Shown: positions 10,350 through 19,528, counted from the stretch's first letter. The stretch: 64,000 nucleotides of DNA from Candidatus Pseudomonas phytovorans (GCA_029202525.1 CP119325.1:1129001-1193000); one strand, 5' to 3'. Notes: generated from the sequence alone by a model not told the origin. A program made the numbers and translations.

Positions 10350-10354
10350 AAGCC

Positions 10355-10380
10355 TTCTACCCCCCTATAAAGTGCACAAC
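10355..10380. repeat. Left end of the island: terminal inverted repeat
   Basis: TTCTACCCCCCTA (10355-10367) is a perfect 13-bp inverted match to 43731-43743. After five other bases comes TGCACAAC (10373-10380), which is also matched inverted at the right end after eight bases. A second TGCACAAC lies at 10435-10442 in direct orientation. These are likely recombinase binding and crossover sites. An A/T-rich segment follows to about 10470. Confidence 0.85.
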
Positions 10381-10670
10381 ACACATCTCTATAAGGCTTA
10401 TATATAGGGTAGGCATCTGTGCAAAAATCACAACTGCACAACCAGAAAAAAAAGTGTAAATTTTTTTGACCTGCCCATACCCGGTCTAGAAATGGAGCGA
10501 TGAGGTTAGGGCATAATGGGAACGAGTATCGCAAGATGCCGCTCCCGCCTCCGAGTAAATGGCCACCATTGAGCTTCCCTCCCGAAGCCCAGATCCCCAT
10601 CCTGGTCGCCACCCCTCCCATCCGGCCCAGCGCTGCATCTTGCCGTCCCGCTCAAGGCATAGGAGGAACC

Positions 10671-12323
10671 ATGCAGAGTTTGAGAGTGGTAATGGCCCAG
10701 TTGAATATCCGAGTAGGGGATATTCAAGGTAACGTCGAAAAGGTCATCGAAGCGGCGAAGAAGGCCCGTGATGAGCTCCATGCCCAAATTATCGTTTTCC
10801 CCGAACTAACTCTCTGCGGCTATCCGCCGGAAGATTTGCTGCTGCGAACCAGCATGCAACATCGGATTGAGAAGGCTTTAGAGCAAGTTAAAAGCGCTGC
10901 TCAAGGCATTGCGATCGTAGTCGGCTTCCCGTGGGTTGAGGAAGGCTCCGGTCACGAAGAACTTCAAAGTCGTCGTTACAACAGCTGCGGGATATTTGCG
11001 GATGGGCAAGAAGTAGCGCGTTATTACAAACAGCAGCTTCCGAACTATCGTGTATTCGACGAGAAGCGCTACTTTGTGCCTGGTAGTGAGCCATGTGTAG
11101 TTGATTTATATGGAGTCAAGATAGCACTTGGTATCTGCGAAGACATTTGGTTCCCTGAACCGCTGGGTCAAGCATGCAATGCCGGTGCACAACTGATGCT
11201 GACGCTGAATGCCTCGCCGTTCCATAGAGGCAAGCAAGCTGAGCGTGAAGAACTTTTAGCTCAGAGAGCAAGTGAGTGCTCGATTCCGATGGTTTACGTC
11301 AACCAAGTCGGTGGTCAGGATGAGCTTGTCTTTGACGGGAACAGCTTTGTTGTCGATGGAGATGGCCAGGTTGTTCAGCGTGCTCCGGCCTTCGAAGAGG
11401 GGCTGCACGCAGTTGACTTTAAGCTCGATGGTCAGAAAGTTACGCCTGTCTCAGCCGAGAAGTCAGAACTACTGAGCATCGAAGCCAGCGTCTATCTAGC
11501 CCTAGTAACTGGCGTGAGAGATTACGTACAACGAAACGGGTTTAAGGGTGTAGTACTTGGTCTTTCAGGTGGTATTGACTCGGCACTTAGTTTGGCTGTG
11601 GCTGTCGATGCACTGGGCGCTGAGAATGTAGAGGCGGTGATGATGCCGTATCACTACACAGCACAGATGAGTCAGGACGACGCGAAAGAAGAAGCTGATT
11701 TGCTAGGCGTGAAATATAGCGTGATGCCAATTCAGCCGATGGTTGAAGCATTCCTTGCTACTCTTGCACCAGAGTTTGAAGGTTTGGCGAAAGATACCAC
11801 TGAAGAAAACCTTCAGGCTCGTTGCCGTGGTGTGATTCTGATGGCTATCTCCAACAAGAAACGCTACTTGGTACTGACTACTGGTAACAAGAGTGAGATG
11901 GCTGTTGGGTATGCAACGCTATATGGTGATATGGCGGGTGGCTTCGATGTATTGAAAGATGTTCCGAAGACGCTTGTGTTCAAGCTGAGCGAGTACCGAA
12001 ACACGCTTGGGTACGTAATTCCACAGCGCGTGATTGATCGTCCGCCATCAGCAGAACTTGCGCCTGATCAGAAGGACGAGGATTCGCTTCCTCCGTATCC
12101 TGTTCTGGATGAGATTCTGCGTCTCTACGTTGAACATGACTATTCAGCAGATGCGATCATTGAAGAGGGCTTCGATAAAGAGGTTGTGTACAAGGTTATT
12201 AGACTCGTTGACCTAAATGAGTATAAACGACGTCAAGCTGCAGTCGGCCCGCGTGTAACCGAGAGAGGGTTCGGTCGAGATCGTCGTTATCCAATTACTT
12301 CGAAGTGGAGTATTGGCGAGTAA
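10671..12323 (+). CDS. nadE: Glutamine-dependent NAD+ synthetase carried by the island
   Basis: The 550-residue product starts at the ATG at 10671, eight bases after a clean AGGAGGA site; the frame is open further upstream but without family similarity. An N-terminal nitrilase-type glutaminase domain carries the triad Glu (FPELTLCGYPPED, about 45), Lys (YYKQQLPNY, about 119) and Cys (LGICEDIW, about 156). The C-terminal synthetase domain has the ATP loop GLSGGIDSA (about 298) and TTGNKSEMA. It converts deamido-NAD to NAD using glutamine nitrogen. The host enzyme lacks the glutaminase domain, so this is not a copy of it. It is the obvious substitute for the broken nadE. Codon use is less G/C-rich than the core. 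Confidence 0.96.
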   Translation: MQSLRVVMAQLNIRVGDIQGNVEKVIEAAKKARDELHAQIIVFPELTLCGYPPEDLLLRTSMQHRIEKALEQVKSAAQGIAIVVGFPWVEEGSGHEELQSRRYNSCGIFADGQEVARYYKQQLPNYRVFDEKRYFVPGSEPCVVDLYGVKIALGICEDIWFPEPLGQACNAGAQLMLTLNASPFHRGKQAEREELLAQRASECSIPMVYVNQVGGQDELVFDGNSFVVDGDGQVVQRAPAFEEGLHAVDFKLDGQKVTPVSAEKSELLSIEASVYLALVTGVRDYVQRNGFKGVVLGLSGGIDSALSLAVAVDALGAENVEAVMMPYHYTAQMSQDDAKEEADLLGVKYSVMPIQPMVEAFLATLAPEFEGLAKDTTEENLQARCRGVILMAISNKKRYLVLTTGNKSEMAVGYATLYGDMAGGFDVLKDVPKTLVFKLSEYRNTLGYVIPQRVIDRPPSAELAPDQKDEDSLPPYPVLDEILRLYVEHDYSADAIIEEGFDKEVVYKVIRLVDLNEYKRRQAAVGPRVTERGFGRDRRYPITSKWSIGE

Positions 12324-12328
12324 TTACT

Positions 12329-12385
12329 GTAAGGCTCTAGTAAGACAGCAAGTAAGTAAGTCAGTAAGGAAAGTAAGACAGTAAG
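12329..12385 (+). repeat. Low-complexity GTAAG/AGTAAG array after island nadE
   Basis: About eight imperfect copies of (A)GTAAG lie in direct order just after the stop codon of the island nadE. A hairpin CCCCATC-CGC-GATGGGG follows at 12390-12406 and may terminate that transcript. The rest of the gap to 12873 shows no gene. Confidence 0.5.
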
Positions 12386-12406
12386 CCAGCCCCATCCGCG
12401 ATGGGG

Positions 12407-12873
12407 CCAGGCGTAGCGACACACGGTTCCCCTAATCCTCTCCGAGCCGATCTCCAAGGCTAAGCTGGCCCTACACGGGTCGAAGCGATACCAAGCCGTC
12501 TCATCCCACGTCTAGTCCTACGTGGTCTCAGGCAGGCCTACAGGCCAAGATCAGAGGCAGCCGCGCGGTGCGCGAATTCGCGACGTTTTTCAGGTTTGGT
12601 GCTGAGCAGCGTTTGAATGGTGGGGCGAAAATTCACCATCCTCTGCCAGAACATGCAGCTGAAAGCTCCATCCAGGCTCCATACGCTACCAAGCATCGCT
12701 GTTCTGTCTGAGAGCCCTTCGCTCCGGCATCCGACGCCTTGTGCGCGCTGCTAGGCCCTCTAGTGCGATGTCGACCTAGGCTCAATTCTGCAGGCAGTCG
12801 CACTGTCGCAATTCGACCTATTTCCTAGCATCATCCGCACATCGAAACGCGGAAGTCGTCACTAGGAGAGTGC
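12407..12873. other. Gap without a recognisable gene
   Basis: About 470 bases contain only short open frames in all six readings. The only useful signal is ACTAGGAGAGTGC directly before the HNH gene start, a good ribosome binding site. The promoter of that gene must lie in this stretch, but no strong -35/-10 pair stands out. Confidence 0.5.
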
Positions 12874-14541
12874 ATGAGCGGGTCAAAGACAAAAGGACAG
12901 GAACTGAAGGCAGTCACCGTCAAGCGGGACGATTTTTCACTCAAGACCATCCAGCGACTTCGAGATAGCGTTGGAAATGTTTGCGCCTTTCCTGGCTGCT
13001 CGGTGAATACCCATGGCGCCAACGCTTCGGGTGACGGAGTCGTAAACCTAGGCGTTGCGTGTCACATTAAAGCTGCTGCACCGCTAGGCCCCCGCTACGA
13101 CCCTGAGCAGACCTCGGATGATCGTAAGCATTTCGACAACGGGATCTGGATGTGTCAAACCCACTCGAGGCTCATTGACGCTGACAAGGACAACTACAGC
13201 GTTGATGAGCTCTGGCAGTGGAAGCGCGAGGCTGAGATCAAAGCGAATGCGCAGCTCAACCAGAAGAGTTTTACCGAGAAAGAGTTGAAGTCAGCGCTCA
13301 ACCAAGGCTCAGCGGAGTTGCTTCAGCGGTTCGTGAACATGAGTGGCGACCCGATCAATGCGCCTATTCCAGAGGTGATTAAGGGGTACGAGGCTAGCCT
13401 GGAGAGCCTGGATCCACGTTTCCGGGTTGAGGTGAACAAGAGTGGCGGTCACTACCAGTACTTCATTCAGCCTGTTGGAGATGAGGTCAACCTGCAGCTG
13501 ATCATCGAAGGTACAGACAAGATTGAAGGCTACCTTGCAGCGGAAAAAGCGCTCCTGGAAGAGGGCAGAGAGCTTGTGATTCCGAGTGACCACTTCAGAT
13601 TGGAAGGATCCGAGCTAATAGAACAGCTGCACGAAAAGGCTCGAGGAACCCAAAAGGGTACGCTAACGATGGGTGCACCTAAGCGCGAGTTGGCCGGTAC
13701 CCTCTATGTGCGGACTGAGGAGGGCAGTGAGAAGATCGTAGATACGTTCACATTCTACTACACCTCTGGCACTTTGCGTACAGTGTTTGACGGTAAAGCG
13801 TTAGAAGGTCTTGTGGCTATCAGAGCGCACTGTTCCCATGATGGGCAAGACACGAAATTTGATATTTCGATTTCTCTCGATGCTTGGCGTGGAAAGGACA
13901 TCCTAGAGTTTCCACGATTCTCCCGCTTGCTAAAAGCGGCAGAACTCCTGTCGACAGGTCGGTTAGTATTTGAGCTTGAGATAAAAAATCAGCTCGTGCC
14001 ATACGACTCGCGTTCTGCTGAGGGCAGTGAGGAGTTCCACTCGCGGATTGACTGGATTATTCACTACCTTGAGTTAGCGCGGAAGGTCGCCGTGAATTGC
14101 GATGCTCCTGTTGTGATGCTCAACACGGAGATGAGCCCGGATACTTACTCAATTCTGAGAAAGTACAACAAGCTGATCGAGGGGGCTGTGATTAGTCCTC
14201 GAGACTCTAAAATGCTTTGCAAGGGTGAGTTCGATTACACCGAGGGGTGTACGTTTGAATCTCTCGAAAAACAGGGGGCTTTTTCTGCACTCCGTATTTC
14301 GGAACCTGCAGGTGTAAAATTCGATCTGTTTGGTCAGTCAATAGAAGCTCCGCGCCTTTCGCACATATTTACGAACGTTGAGTATGTGTTCTATACGGAT
14401 CTTGAGGCTAAGGGTCAGCCAAAGTTTGAGGTTTACACCACAGAGGATTCTACGATTACTACACTATTGCACCCTGATGATAGTTGGAGCGTAGGCGAGG
14501 CGCTCACCGAGACGCCGGAGGCTTTTGATCACGGCGGCTGA
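12874..14541 (+). CDS. HNH nuclease with large unknown C-terminal domain (candidate defence effector)
   Basis: The 555-residue protein has an N-terminal HNH domain (about 35-105): CAFPGC, CHIKAAAPLGPRYDP, then NGIWMCQTHSRLID. The pattern of paired cysteines, a catalytic His in place of the usual AHI motif, Asn and a CxxH closing the zinc site is like the HNH domain of Cap5 effectors. The following 400 residues, rich in beta-strand patterns, do not show a SAVED domain that I can recognise. Cutting of DNA in response to a signal sensed by this domain is a reasonable but unproven idea. It stands alone with its own ribosome binding site. Confidence 0.75.
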   Translation: MSGSKTKGQELKAVTVKRDDFSLKTIQRLRDSVGNVCAFPGCSVNTHGANASGDGVVNLGVACHIKAAAPLGPRYDPEQTSDDRKHFDNGIWMCQTHSRLIDADKDNYSVDELWQWKREAEIKANAQLNQKSFTEKELKSALNQGSAELLQRFVNMSGDPINAPIPEVIKGYEASLESLDPRFRVEVNKSGGHYQYFIQPVGDEVNLQLIIEGTDKIEGYLAAEKALLEEGRELVIPSDHFRLEGSELIEQLHEKARGTQKGTLTMGAPKRELAGTLYVRTEEGSEKIVDTFTFYYTSGTLRTVFDGKALEGLVAIRAHCSHDGQDTKFDISISLDAWRGKDILEFPRFSRLLKAAELLSTGRLVFELEIKNQLVPYDSRSAEGSEEFHSRIDWIIHYLELARKVAVNCDAPVVMLNTEMSPDTYSILRKYNKLIEGAVISPRDSKMLCKGEFDYTEGCTFESLEKQGAFSALRISEPAGVKFDLFGQSIEAPRLSHIFTNVEYVFYTDLEAKGQPKFEVYTTEDSTITTLLHPDDSWSVGEALTETPEAFDHGG

Positions 14542-14794
14542 TACATAGGACGAGAGCCGGCTGCGCCGGATAAGCGACGTATCCATATGAGCGCGGCGAA
14601 GGCCGAGATAGCTCTCATAGGCCGATGCAGTCATCCAAGGATCATTCGTCAAAAGCTGTAACCTTTTTCGCGAGCGTGCTGTGCATCCGTACAGTATGCT
14701 GATTGCGGATGTCCACGGTGAGTCCAGCGCGGTGATGGTCGGCCCATCTAGCCTGGTCTCATGACTGACGCTCTGAATACCTGCGAGGAAGCGC
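14542..14794. other. Gap without a recognisable gene
   Basis: About 250 bases between the HNH gene and the small membrane protein gene. Only short frames are present. I see no strong terminator or promoter. Confidence 0.4.
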
Positions 14795-15214
14795 ATGCAG
14801 AATGCTCCATTTATCGATCCGAGAATGCCTTGGTTTGAGAGCCTGGCTGAGAAGTACAGCAGCAATCTAGCAAAGATTGGCAAGGGCCTTTTCTGGGGAG
14901 GTGGTGCAATTTTCTTGCTGCCGCTGACGCAGTGGACGGCACTTGGCCTAGGCGCAATTCTGATGGGGATCGCTTTCATTCTAGGACGCGCCTACAACCA
15001 GCATGTCGATGAGTTCATCAAACTCATCTCGCTTCCAAAGTTGATCAGGCTGTTTGCTCCGACCTGGCGATTCTTGCTCATGACGACGCTGCTGATCGGT
15101 GTGGGTATCGGGCTAGAGGAGTGGAGCTTCTTTGCTGAGCACAAGCAGATGTTGATTACCTTGCTTGTCTCGGGCGGGATGTTCGACATGGGCCTGCAAG
15201 CCTTCGCAGAATGA
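14795..15214 (+). CDS. Small membrane protein of unknown function
   Basis: The 139-residue product has about three to four hydrophobic segments (WGGGAIFLLPL, LGLGAILMGIAFIL, FLLMTTLLIGVGIGL, MLITLLVSGGMFDMGL). A short amphipathic start and a polar loop (HVDEFIKLISLPKLIRL) lie between them. The ATG follows GCGAGGAAGCGC, a plausible ribosome binding site. No family was recognised. It lies between a nuclease gene and a papain-like enzyme gene, all on the same strand, but the gaps of over 250 bases argue against one operon. Confidence 0.6.
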   Translation: MQNAPFIDPRMPWFESLAEKYSSNLAKIGKGLFWGGGAIFLLPLTQWTALGLGAILMGIAFILGRAYNQHVDEFIKLISLPKLIRLFAPTWRFLLMTTLLIGVGIGLEEWSFFAEHKQMLITLLVSGGMFDMGLQAFAE

Positions 15215-15233
15215 CGTTGAAGCGATCAGCTAG

Positions 15234-15261
15234 CACTAGGTGTTCAGTTACCCGCCTAGTG
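15234..15261. other. Inverted repeat CACTAGG/CCTAGTG
   Basis: A seven-base perfect inverted repeat with a 14-base loop lies 20 bases after the small membrane protein gene. There is no T-tract. It could be a weak terminator or a protein site. Confidence 0.3.
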
Positions 15262-15487
15262 ACCAACTTCTGCAACCAGTGTCCAGGGCACGATCATGCT
15301 GTCCAGAGGCCCGGTTAAGCTCGTTGCTTCGATTTCATGGGTCAGCTTGAACGGGTGGTATTTTGCCCTCAATTTAAAGTGTACACGGCCAAACTTCCGG
15401 TCTGAACGACGCAGCGGGCTTCCCGGTTGAGCGCTAGGGGCACACGCGATCTGATCCGTGCGAGAGCCGTGGTGACCTAACCATGAG

Positions 15488-16651
15488 ATGGAAATGATGG
15501 AAAAGAAATACACGATCGAGCGGTCACGGCTTAAGCCTGGCGACATCATCCTTACTGCTGAAAAAGCCGCTGTGAGCAAAGGGGTGAGGGTGGGTACCGG
15601 ATCTCGGTTCTCGCATGCCGCGATCTGGGTTGGTGGCACCATGATCGAAGCGGTAAGAGAGGGCGTCTTTTCAAAAAATGCTCAGAGGCTGATGCTGGAC
15701 AAGCCGAGCCACTGCGCAGTGCTTAGAAGTCGGAAGCCGCTGAGCGACCACGAGCTCGACCAGATCTGTTACTACGCTCACTCACAGGTGGGCTCTTTGT
15801 ACGCCTTGGATGAGGCGATGCTCGTGCTTCCACGGCGCTTGATGAAGCTTGAGTCCACAAAGAAGCAGTTCTGCTCGCGCTTGGTTGCCTTGGCATACAC
15901 GCAAATCGACTACGACTTCATCAACCTTGGCTCACCTCACTACTGCACGCCGGGAAAGCTCGCGAGATGCAAAGCTTTTGAACGGGTACCAGGGATTGTT
16001 CGGGAGGTGCTCCCCGGTGAGGTTGACTTCGCGATGTCCAACGACCCAGTCAAGAAAAATGCGGCTGACACTTTTGAGTGGTTGGCGAAAGTCAGAGACT
16101 TGGTCGAATCAGATCTTGCGCTCAAGGCAGTATTCGATATCCAGACCATCAGCGACGTTGCTGACCTCTTGATCAAGCGGCCACAGCTTGATGAGATAGT
16201 CGTCGGCTTCCTGCACGAAAATGACTACCTCACCTATTTCAACCATGACATGCAGGCGAGTCCGTTTCGGTACCAGCCGGATTTGATGACGCTTGAGCTG
16301 AGGCTTGCAGACGATCTTGAGGGCTTCATCGGCCAAGAGCTAGGGAAGGAGTATAGCTTGGCTAAGCGCCATACCTTGAACATCGATAACTCCATCCAGA
16401 ACTACCTTTCGACTGGCTTAAGCTTTGTGATGGAGCACCTCAAGCTCTATCAAAATCTCATGAATGGAGTTTGGATTCGGCTGACCAACATCGCCATCGC
16501 TTGTGAATCCGTAGGCATGTCTGAGGCTGCGCAGGGAGCCCGGGAGTTAATGCTGGAAATCAAGGAACCTTTGGATAGGGGACAAACCGTTATCGAGAAC
16601 CCCCACCTTGGATTACCTGCGAAAATAGCGTTGTCCAGGGCTATGGTTTAA
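15488..16651 (+). CDS. Permuted papain-like (YiiX/NlpC-P60 type) cysteine enzyme
   Basis: The 387-residue protein opens with LKPGDIILT, the start of YiiX/YaeF-type circularly permuted papain-fold enzymes. The likely catalytic His is in RFSHAAIWVGG (about 43) and the Cys in KQFCSRLVALAY (about 129). Members cleave or form amide bonds in peptides or lipids. Residues 200-387 form a helical C-terminal region without a recognised family. There is no signal peptide, so it should act in the cytoplasm. Two further in-frame ATGs follow the first within three codons, so the exact start is uncertain. Confidence 0.7.
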   Translation: MEMMEKKYTIERSRLKPGDIILTAEKAAVSKGVRVGTGSRFSHAAIWVGGTMIEAVREGVFSKNAQRLMLDKPSHCAVLRSRKPLSDHELDQICYYAHSQVGSLYALDEAMLVLPRRLMKLESTKKQFCSRLVALAYTQIDYDFINLGSPHYCTPGKLARCKAFERVPGIVREVLPGEVDFAMSNDPVKKNAADTFEWLAKVRDLVESDLALKAVFDIQTISDVADLLIKRPQLDEIVVGFLHENDYLTYFNHDMQASPFRYQPDLMTLELRLADDLEGFIGQELGKEYSLAKRHTLNIDNSIQNYLSTGLSFVMEHLKLYQNLMNGVWIRLTNIAIACESVGMSEAAQGARELMLEIKEPLDRGQTVIENPHLGLPAKIALSRAMV

Positions 16652-16764
16652 TCACTGATCCGCCATCCATCTGCCGATACCGTTGATTGAGGGCCTGCCT
16701 GTGAAAGCAGGGGCAGTGCTTGCGTCCGGCATCCCATCCAAATCGGCGGCTGACGATCCCTAGT

Positions 16765-17247
16765 CTACCGATCACCATTCCGGTGCCAGATCTTGTGCAC
16801 GGTGGAAGCAGGAATCCCCAGCTTCACCGACGTCTCTTTCTGAGTAAGCCCACCGGCTTTGCAGTCAAGGACAGCTTTGATTTTTTCAGCCGAGGTAGCG
16901 GGTTTACCGCCTTTGGCTGCGATTAGCACGCCGTCAGTGAACTGACCTGGAACGTTCTCCATGACCTTCATTTCCTGCAGCTTCTCGAGCTCGTTCCATA
17001 GATAGGCCATGAACTCTTCGAAGGTCTCGTGGCGCTCGAAGCTGGAAGCGGCTGCCAGGAGTGCTACGGGGTCGACGTCAAGGTGGCCGCTGATACCTTC
17101 CAGCATCTTCAACGTCATGTTCGTCGAGCCGTGCTCAACATTGTGCAGGTGCCGGGCGTCCAGCGTTTTCACCAACTGCTCTTGAGATAGGCCTCGAGCA
17201 GCACGCACGGTGCGCAGGACTGCTGCGAGGGAGTAGGGCGAGGGCAT
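16765..17247 (-). CDS. XRE-type transcriptional regulator with second C-terminal HTH
   Basis: Starting at the ATG at 17247 (MPSPYSLAAVLRTVRAARG), the product is 160 residues. A cro/cI-type HTH spans about residues 5-60 (GLSQEQLVKTLDARHLHNVEHG). A separate resolvase-like HTH closes the protein (GLTQKETSVKLGIPASTVHKIW). The longer frame to 17295 would begin in the operator region and is less likely. A 9-bp inverted repeat 42-79 bases upstream suggests autoregulation. It is divergent from the 17.4-20.7 kb cluster and may control it. Confidence 0.75.
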   Translation of the reverse strand: MPSPYSLAAVLRTVRAARGLSQEQLVKTLDARHLHNVEHGSTNMTLKMLEGISGHLDVDPVALLAAASSFERHETFEEFMAYLWNELEKLQEMKVMENVPGQFTDGVLIAAKGGKPATSAEKIKAVLDCKAGGLTQKETSVKLGIPASTVHKIWHRNGDR

Positions 17248-17288
17248 CAAGACTTCCGCGTAAAGGGAAGGATAAGGCCACATCGCAA

Positions 17289-17326
17289 AATTCACATCTA
17301 TGAAATATAGTCAGTGAATGTGAATT
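17289..17326. promoter_or_regulatory. Inverted repeat AATTCACAT/ATGTGAATT, likely operator
   Basis: AATTCACAT (17289-17297) and ATGTGAATT (17318-17326) are perfect inverted copies 20 bases apart. Between them, on the minus strand, is CTATATTTCAT, usable as a -10 element. The site lies directly upstream of the XRE regulator and faces the divergent gene at 17454. That is the expected place for an operator bound by the regulator. Confidence 0.5.
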
Positions 17327-17453
17327 GGTGATATCGTGCCTCACCCTCGACTGGTGCGTGGAAAGTTGTGAGCGATGACACTCACCGTCTAAAGGAAAAT
17401 TGTCAATTTATATGAATTGTTTATGGGCTTAACACTAGCTTAGAGCCCGAGAA

Positions 17454-17852
17454 GTGAGCGGGGTATCGGCTGTGTTAGTGACTAAGCGGACTGATCTTCA
17501 GGGGCAATTTTTGGCGCCGGATCACCTGCGTTTGCTTTGGGATTCGGCGAGCCTGAATGCAGATTCTTATTACTTCATCGTTGAAGGTAGTGGTTTTGTC
17601 GACGGGTGCCTTGGGCCGTCTATGCGTATTGTCTCGAGCGTTGAGGCTGTGGATTCGCTGTGTAAGGGGGACGCGGTGGAATTCCTGAGCGTGAACAAGG
17701 TTCAGCTGATGGCACCACCGACAATGACGAAACAGGATGAATTTTCCATGCAGGTGCTCTCGGAAATCCGCATTCAGGAAGGCAGTCACCCGAACACCAT
17801 CTACGAGTTTGTTACACGTGATGGAAAGGTCTACTCGAGCGCGAGGGGGTGA
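17454..17852 (+). CDS. Hypothetical protein, 132 residues
   Basis: This frame begins with GTG at 17454 and ends at the TGA directly before the next gene's start, so the two are surely cotranscribed. The protein is mostly beta-strand-like (YYFIVEGSGFVDGCLGP, MRIVSSVEAVDSL) and ends TRDGKVYSSARG. No family was recognised. It is the first gene after the XRE operator region. Confidence 0.6.
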   Translation: MSGVSAVLVTKRTDLQGQFLAPDHLRLLWDSASLNADSYYFIVEGSGFVDGCLGPSMRIVSSVEAVDSLCKGDAVEFLSVNKVQLMAPPTMTKQDEFSMQVLSEIRIQEGSHPNTIYEFVTRDGKVYSSARG

Positions 17853-17855
17853 GTG

Positions 17856-18251
17856 ATGGCTGCCTCTCTCGAAGAGATTATGTCCTTCCTATACGGAGCC
17901 GGTGATCTGGTGCAAGGGTGGGGTGGTGATCCTGCAGGACTCGTGCATGCGGCCCAGCAGCGGTTTCCTGGCAAACCTTTCTGTTTGGTCAGGCGGTGGA
18001 TCCTGATCGACGTTGTAGCAAACGAAGGTGAGCTATCGCCGGCAGGAGTTCCGCCAATGGTGATCCTTGCTCATGAGGTTGTTCAGGACAGTCAACGACG
18101 TTTCGATCCTGGGCACTGGGTGCGAACCACCTATGCGGTCTCTCAGCCGGAGCACTGCATGTTTGAGACTCGGAGCACTGTCTATTTGCTTCTGGGTGAT
18201 GGGTATAGCAAGGAAGCGACCCTTGATGTTGTCTTTTCTCTGCAGCCATAG
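17856..18251 (+). CDS. DUF6957-like protein
   Basis: The ATG at 17856 lies three bases after the stop of the previous gene, with GCGAGGGGG as ribosome binding site. The 131-residue product has the pattern EEIMSFLYG, RFPGKPFCLVRRW, VPPMVILAHEV, RFDPGHWVRTTYA and TVYLLLGDG. I associate this pattern with a small Pseudomonas family now called DUF6957, often on islands. Function is unknown. Confidence 0.65.
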   Translation: MAASLEEIMSFLYGAGDLVQGWGGDPAGLVHAAQQRFPGKPFCLVRRWILIDVVANEGELSPAGVPPMVILAHEVVQDSQRRFDPGHWVRTTYAVSQPEHCMFETRSTVYLLLGDGYSKEATLDVVFSLQP

Positions 18252-18326
18252 AGCTAGCCCGGCTTTCCTTCGGAGAAGCCTTGGAGAGGCGATCCATTCC
18301 GAAACGAGCGGGGCGCGAGCAAGCTT

Positions 18327-19055
18327 ATGAGGATTCTCGTCTACTCCGATCTGCACCTCGAATTCTGTGATTTCCAGCCGCCTACGGCGGAGGTCGACCT
18401 GGTGATACTGGCGGGTGACATTTCGGTGCGCAGTCGCGGTGTAACGTGGGCCAACGAAGCGTTCAAGTGCCCAGTGATCTATGTCTGTGGCAACCATGAG
18501 CACTACAAGGGGCACATCTCGAAAACGCTGATCAAGATGCAGACAGCGGCGGCGAAGCACGTCCATGTTTTGGAGAGCCAGAGCCTGATTGTCGGCGGCA
18601 TCCGCTTTCTGGTTGCGACAGGGTGGACGGACTTCACTTCGACGGGAGACTACAAGGCGGCGATGAGGGATTGCGCCGAATGGATGAACGATTTCAGGAG
18701 AATCCGCGCCGGGGAGGGTTACAGCAAGCTTCGTCCGTCTGACCTTATCGGCCTCAACATCGCTACGCGCCAGTTTCTTACAACTGAGCTGGCCAAGCAT
18801 TTTGAGGGAAAAACAGTCGTTATCACACATCACTGCCCCATCCCTGAGGTAGCTGGTAATGGTCATGAAGGCCATCTCGGTGCAGCGTATTACAACCTAT
18901 GGCACGACTTGGTAGCCGAGGCTGATGCTTGGATCTTTGGTCACACCCACCACGCAGTCGACACGGTCGTTACGGGGTGTCGACTCGTTTCGAACCCCAG
19001 AGGGTATCCAGGTGAAAAGCCCGGCTTTGTACCTGATTTCATCATTGAAATCTAA
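18327..19055 (+). CDS. Calcineurin-like metallophosphoesterase
   Basis: The 242-residue protein has all metal-binding motifs of the family in order: YSDLHLE (DxH, about 6-12), LAGDIS (GD, about 30), CGNHEHY (GNHE, about 53), ITHHCP (about 170) and FGHTHHAVD (GHxH, about 205). Such enzymes hydrolyse phosphodiesters or phosphomonoesters using two metal ions. The substrate cannot be read from the sequence. The gene is free-standing within a run of small island genes on the plus strand. Confidence 0.85.
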   Translation: MRILVYSDLHLEFCDFQPPTAEVDLVILAGDISVRSRGVTWANEAFKCPVIYVCGNHEHYKGHISKTLIKMQTAAAKHVHVLESQSLIVGGIRFLVATGWTDFTSTGDYKAAMRDCAEWMNDFRRIRAGEGYSKLRPSDLIGLNIATRQFLTTELAKHFEGKTVVITHHCPIPEVAGNGHEGHLGAAYYNLWHDLVAEADAWIFGHTHHAVDTVVTGCRLVSNPRGYPGEKPGFVPDFIIEI

Positions 19056-19094
19056 GCGCCTCTAGGAGCGAACGCTCTCAAGGAGGTTGTTGTT

Positions 19095-19511
19095 TTGGAC
19101 GCAGGAGCACAAGAACACATGACAGATGAGATCACCAGCTACTCCAGAGGGCTCTCGACATTTCAGCTCACGCGCATCATACGAGCGATGACTCGGCAGT
19201 ACCCTGTACCGATCACTGCCTATCTGGGCGATGTCGTCATTTCGAACGATTGCGCAGTCGGTGTTGTGGTTGGTCAAACCGTTCCAGGGCTTATTGAAAA
19301 GCGTACAGGGGCATATTTGCTGACGACGACGCCGATCTTCAAGATGATGAGAGCAGAGGGGTTCTGGGTGGTTGATACCAAGGCAGGGAATTTCGTACTG
19401 ACCTCTTTCAAGCGCGGAGCGGGCCGGAAGAGTCTTCGAGCACTGATGGCAACCGCCGACCAACCTGACGCATCTCCGACGCGCGAGCCAGGCACCTTTG
19501 CGGGTGCCTGA
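19095..19511 (+). CDS. Hypothetical protein, 138 residues
   Basis: A TTG start at 19095 is preferred because a perfect AAGGAGG (19080-19086) stands eight bases ahead; the first ATG in frame is at 19119. The protein has a short central beta-rich part (AYLGDVVISNDCAVGVVVGQ) and a polar, proline-containing tail. No family was recognised. It lies 39 bases after the phosphoesterase gene and may share its transcript. Confidence 0.5.
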   Translation: MDAGAQEHMTDEITSYSRGLSTFQLTRIIRAMTRQYPVPITAYLGDVVISNDCAVGVVVGQTVPGLIEKRTGAYLLTTTPIFKMMRAEGFWVVDTKAGNFVLTSFKRGAGRKSLRALMATADQPDASPTREPGTFAGA

Positions 19512-19528
19512 AAGGCCGAGTATGGCGA

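Noticed and set aside
10500..10670. N-terminal extension of the island nadE frame
   Set aside because: The extra 57 residues are proline-rich and not family-like, while the ATG at 10671 has a perfect ribosome binding site and the family's normal start.
12329..12385. GTAAG array considered as a CRISPR or iteron array
   Set aside because: Units are five to six bases and irregular, with no spacers; too short and degenerate for either.
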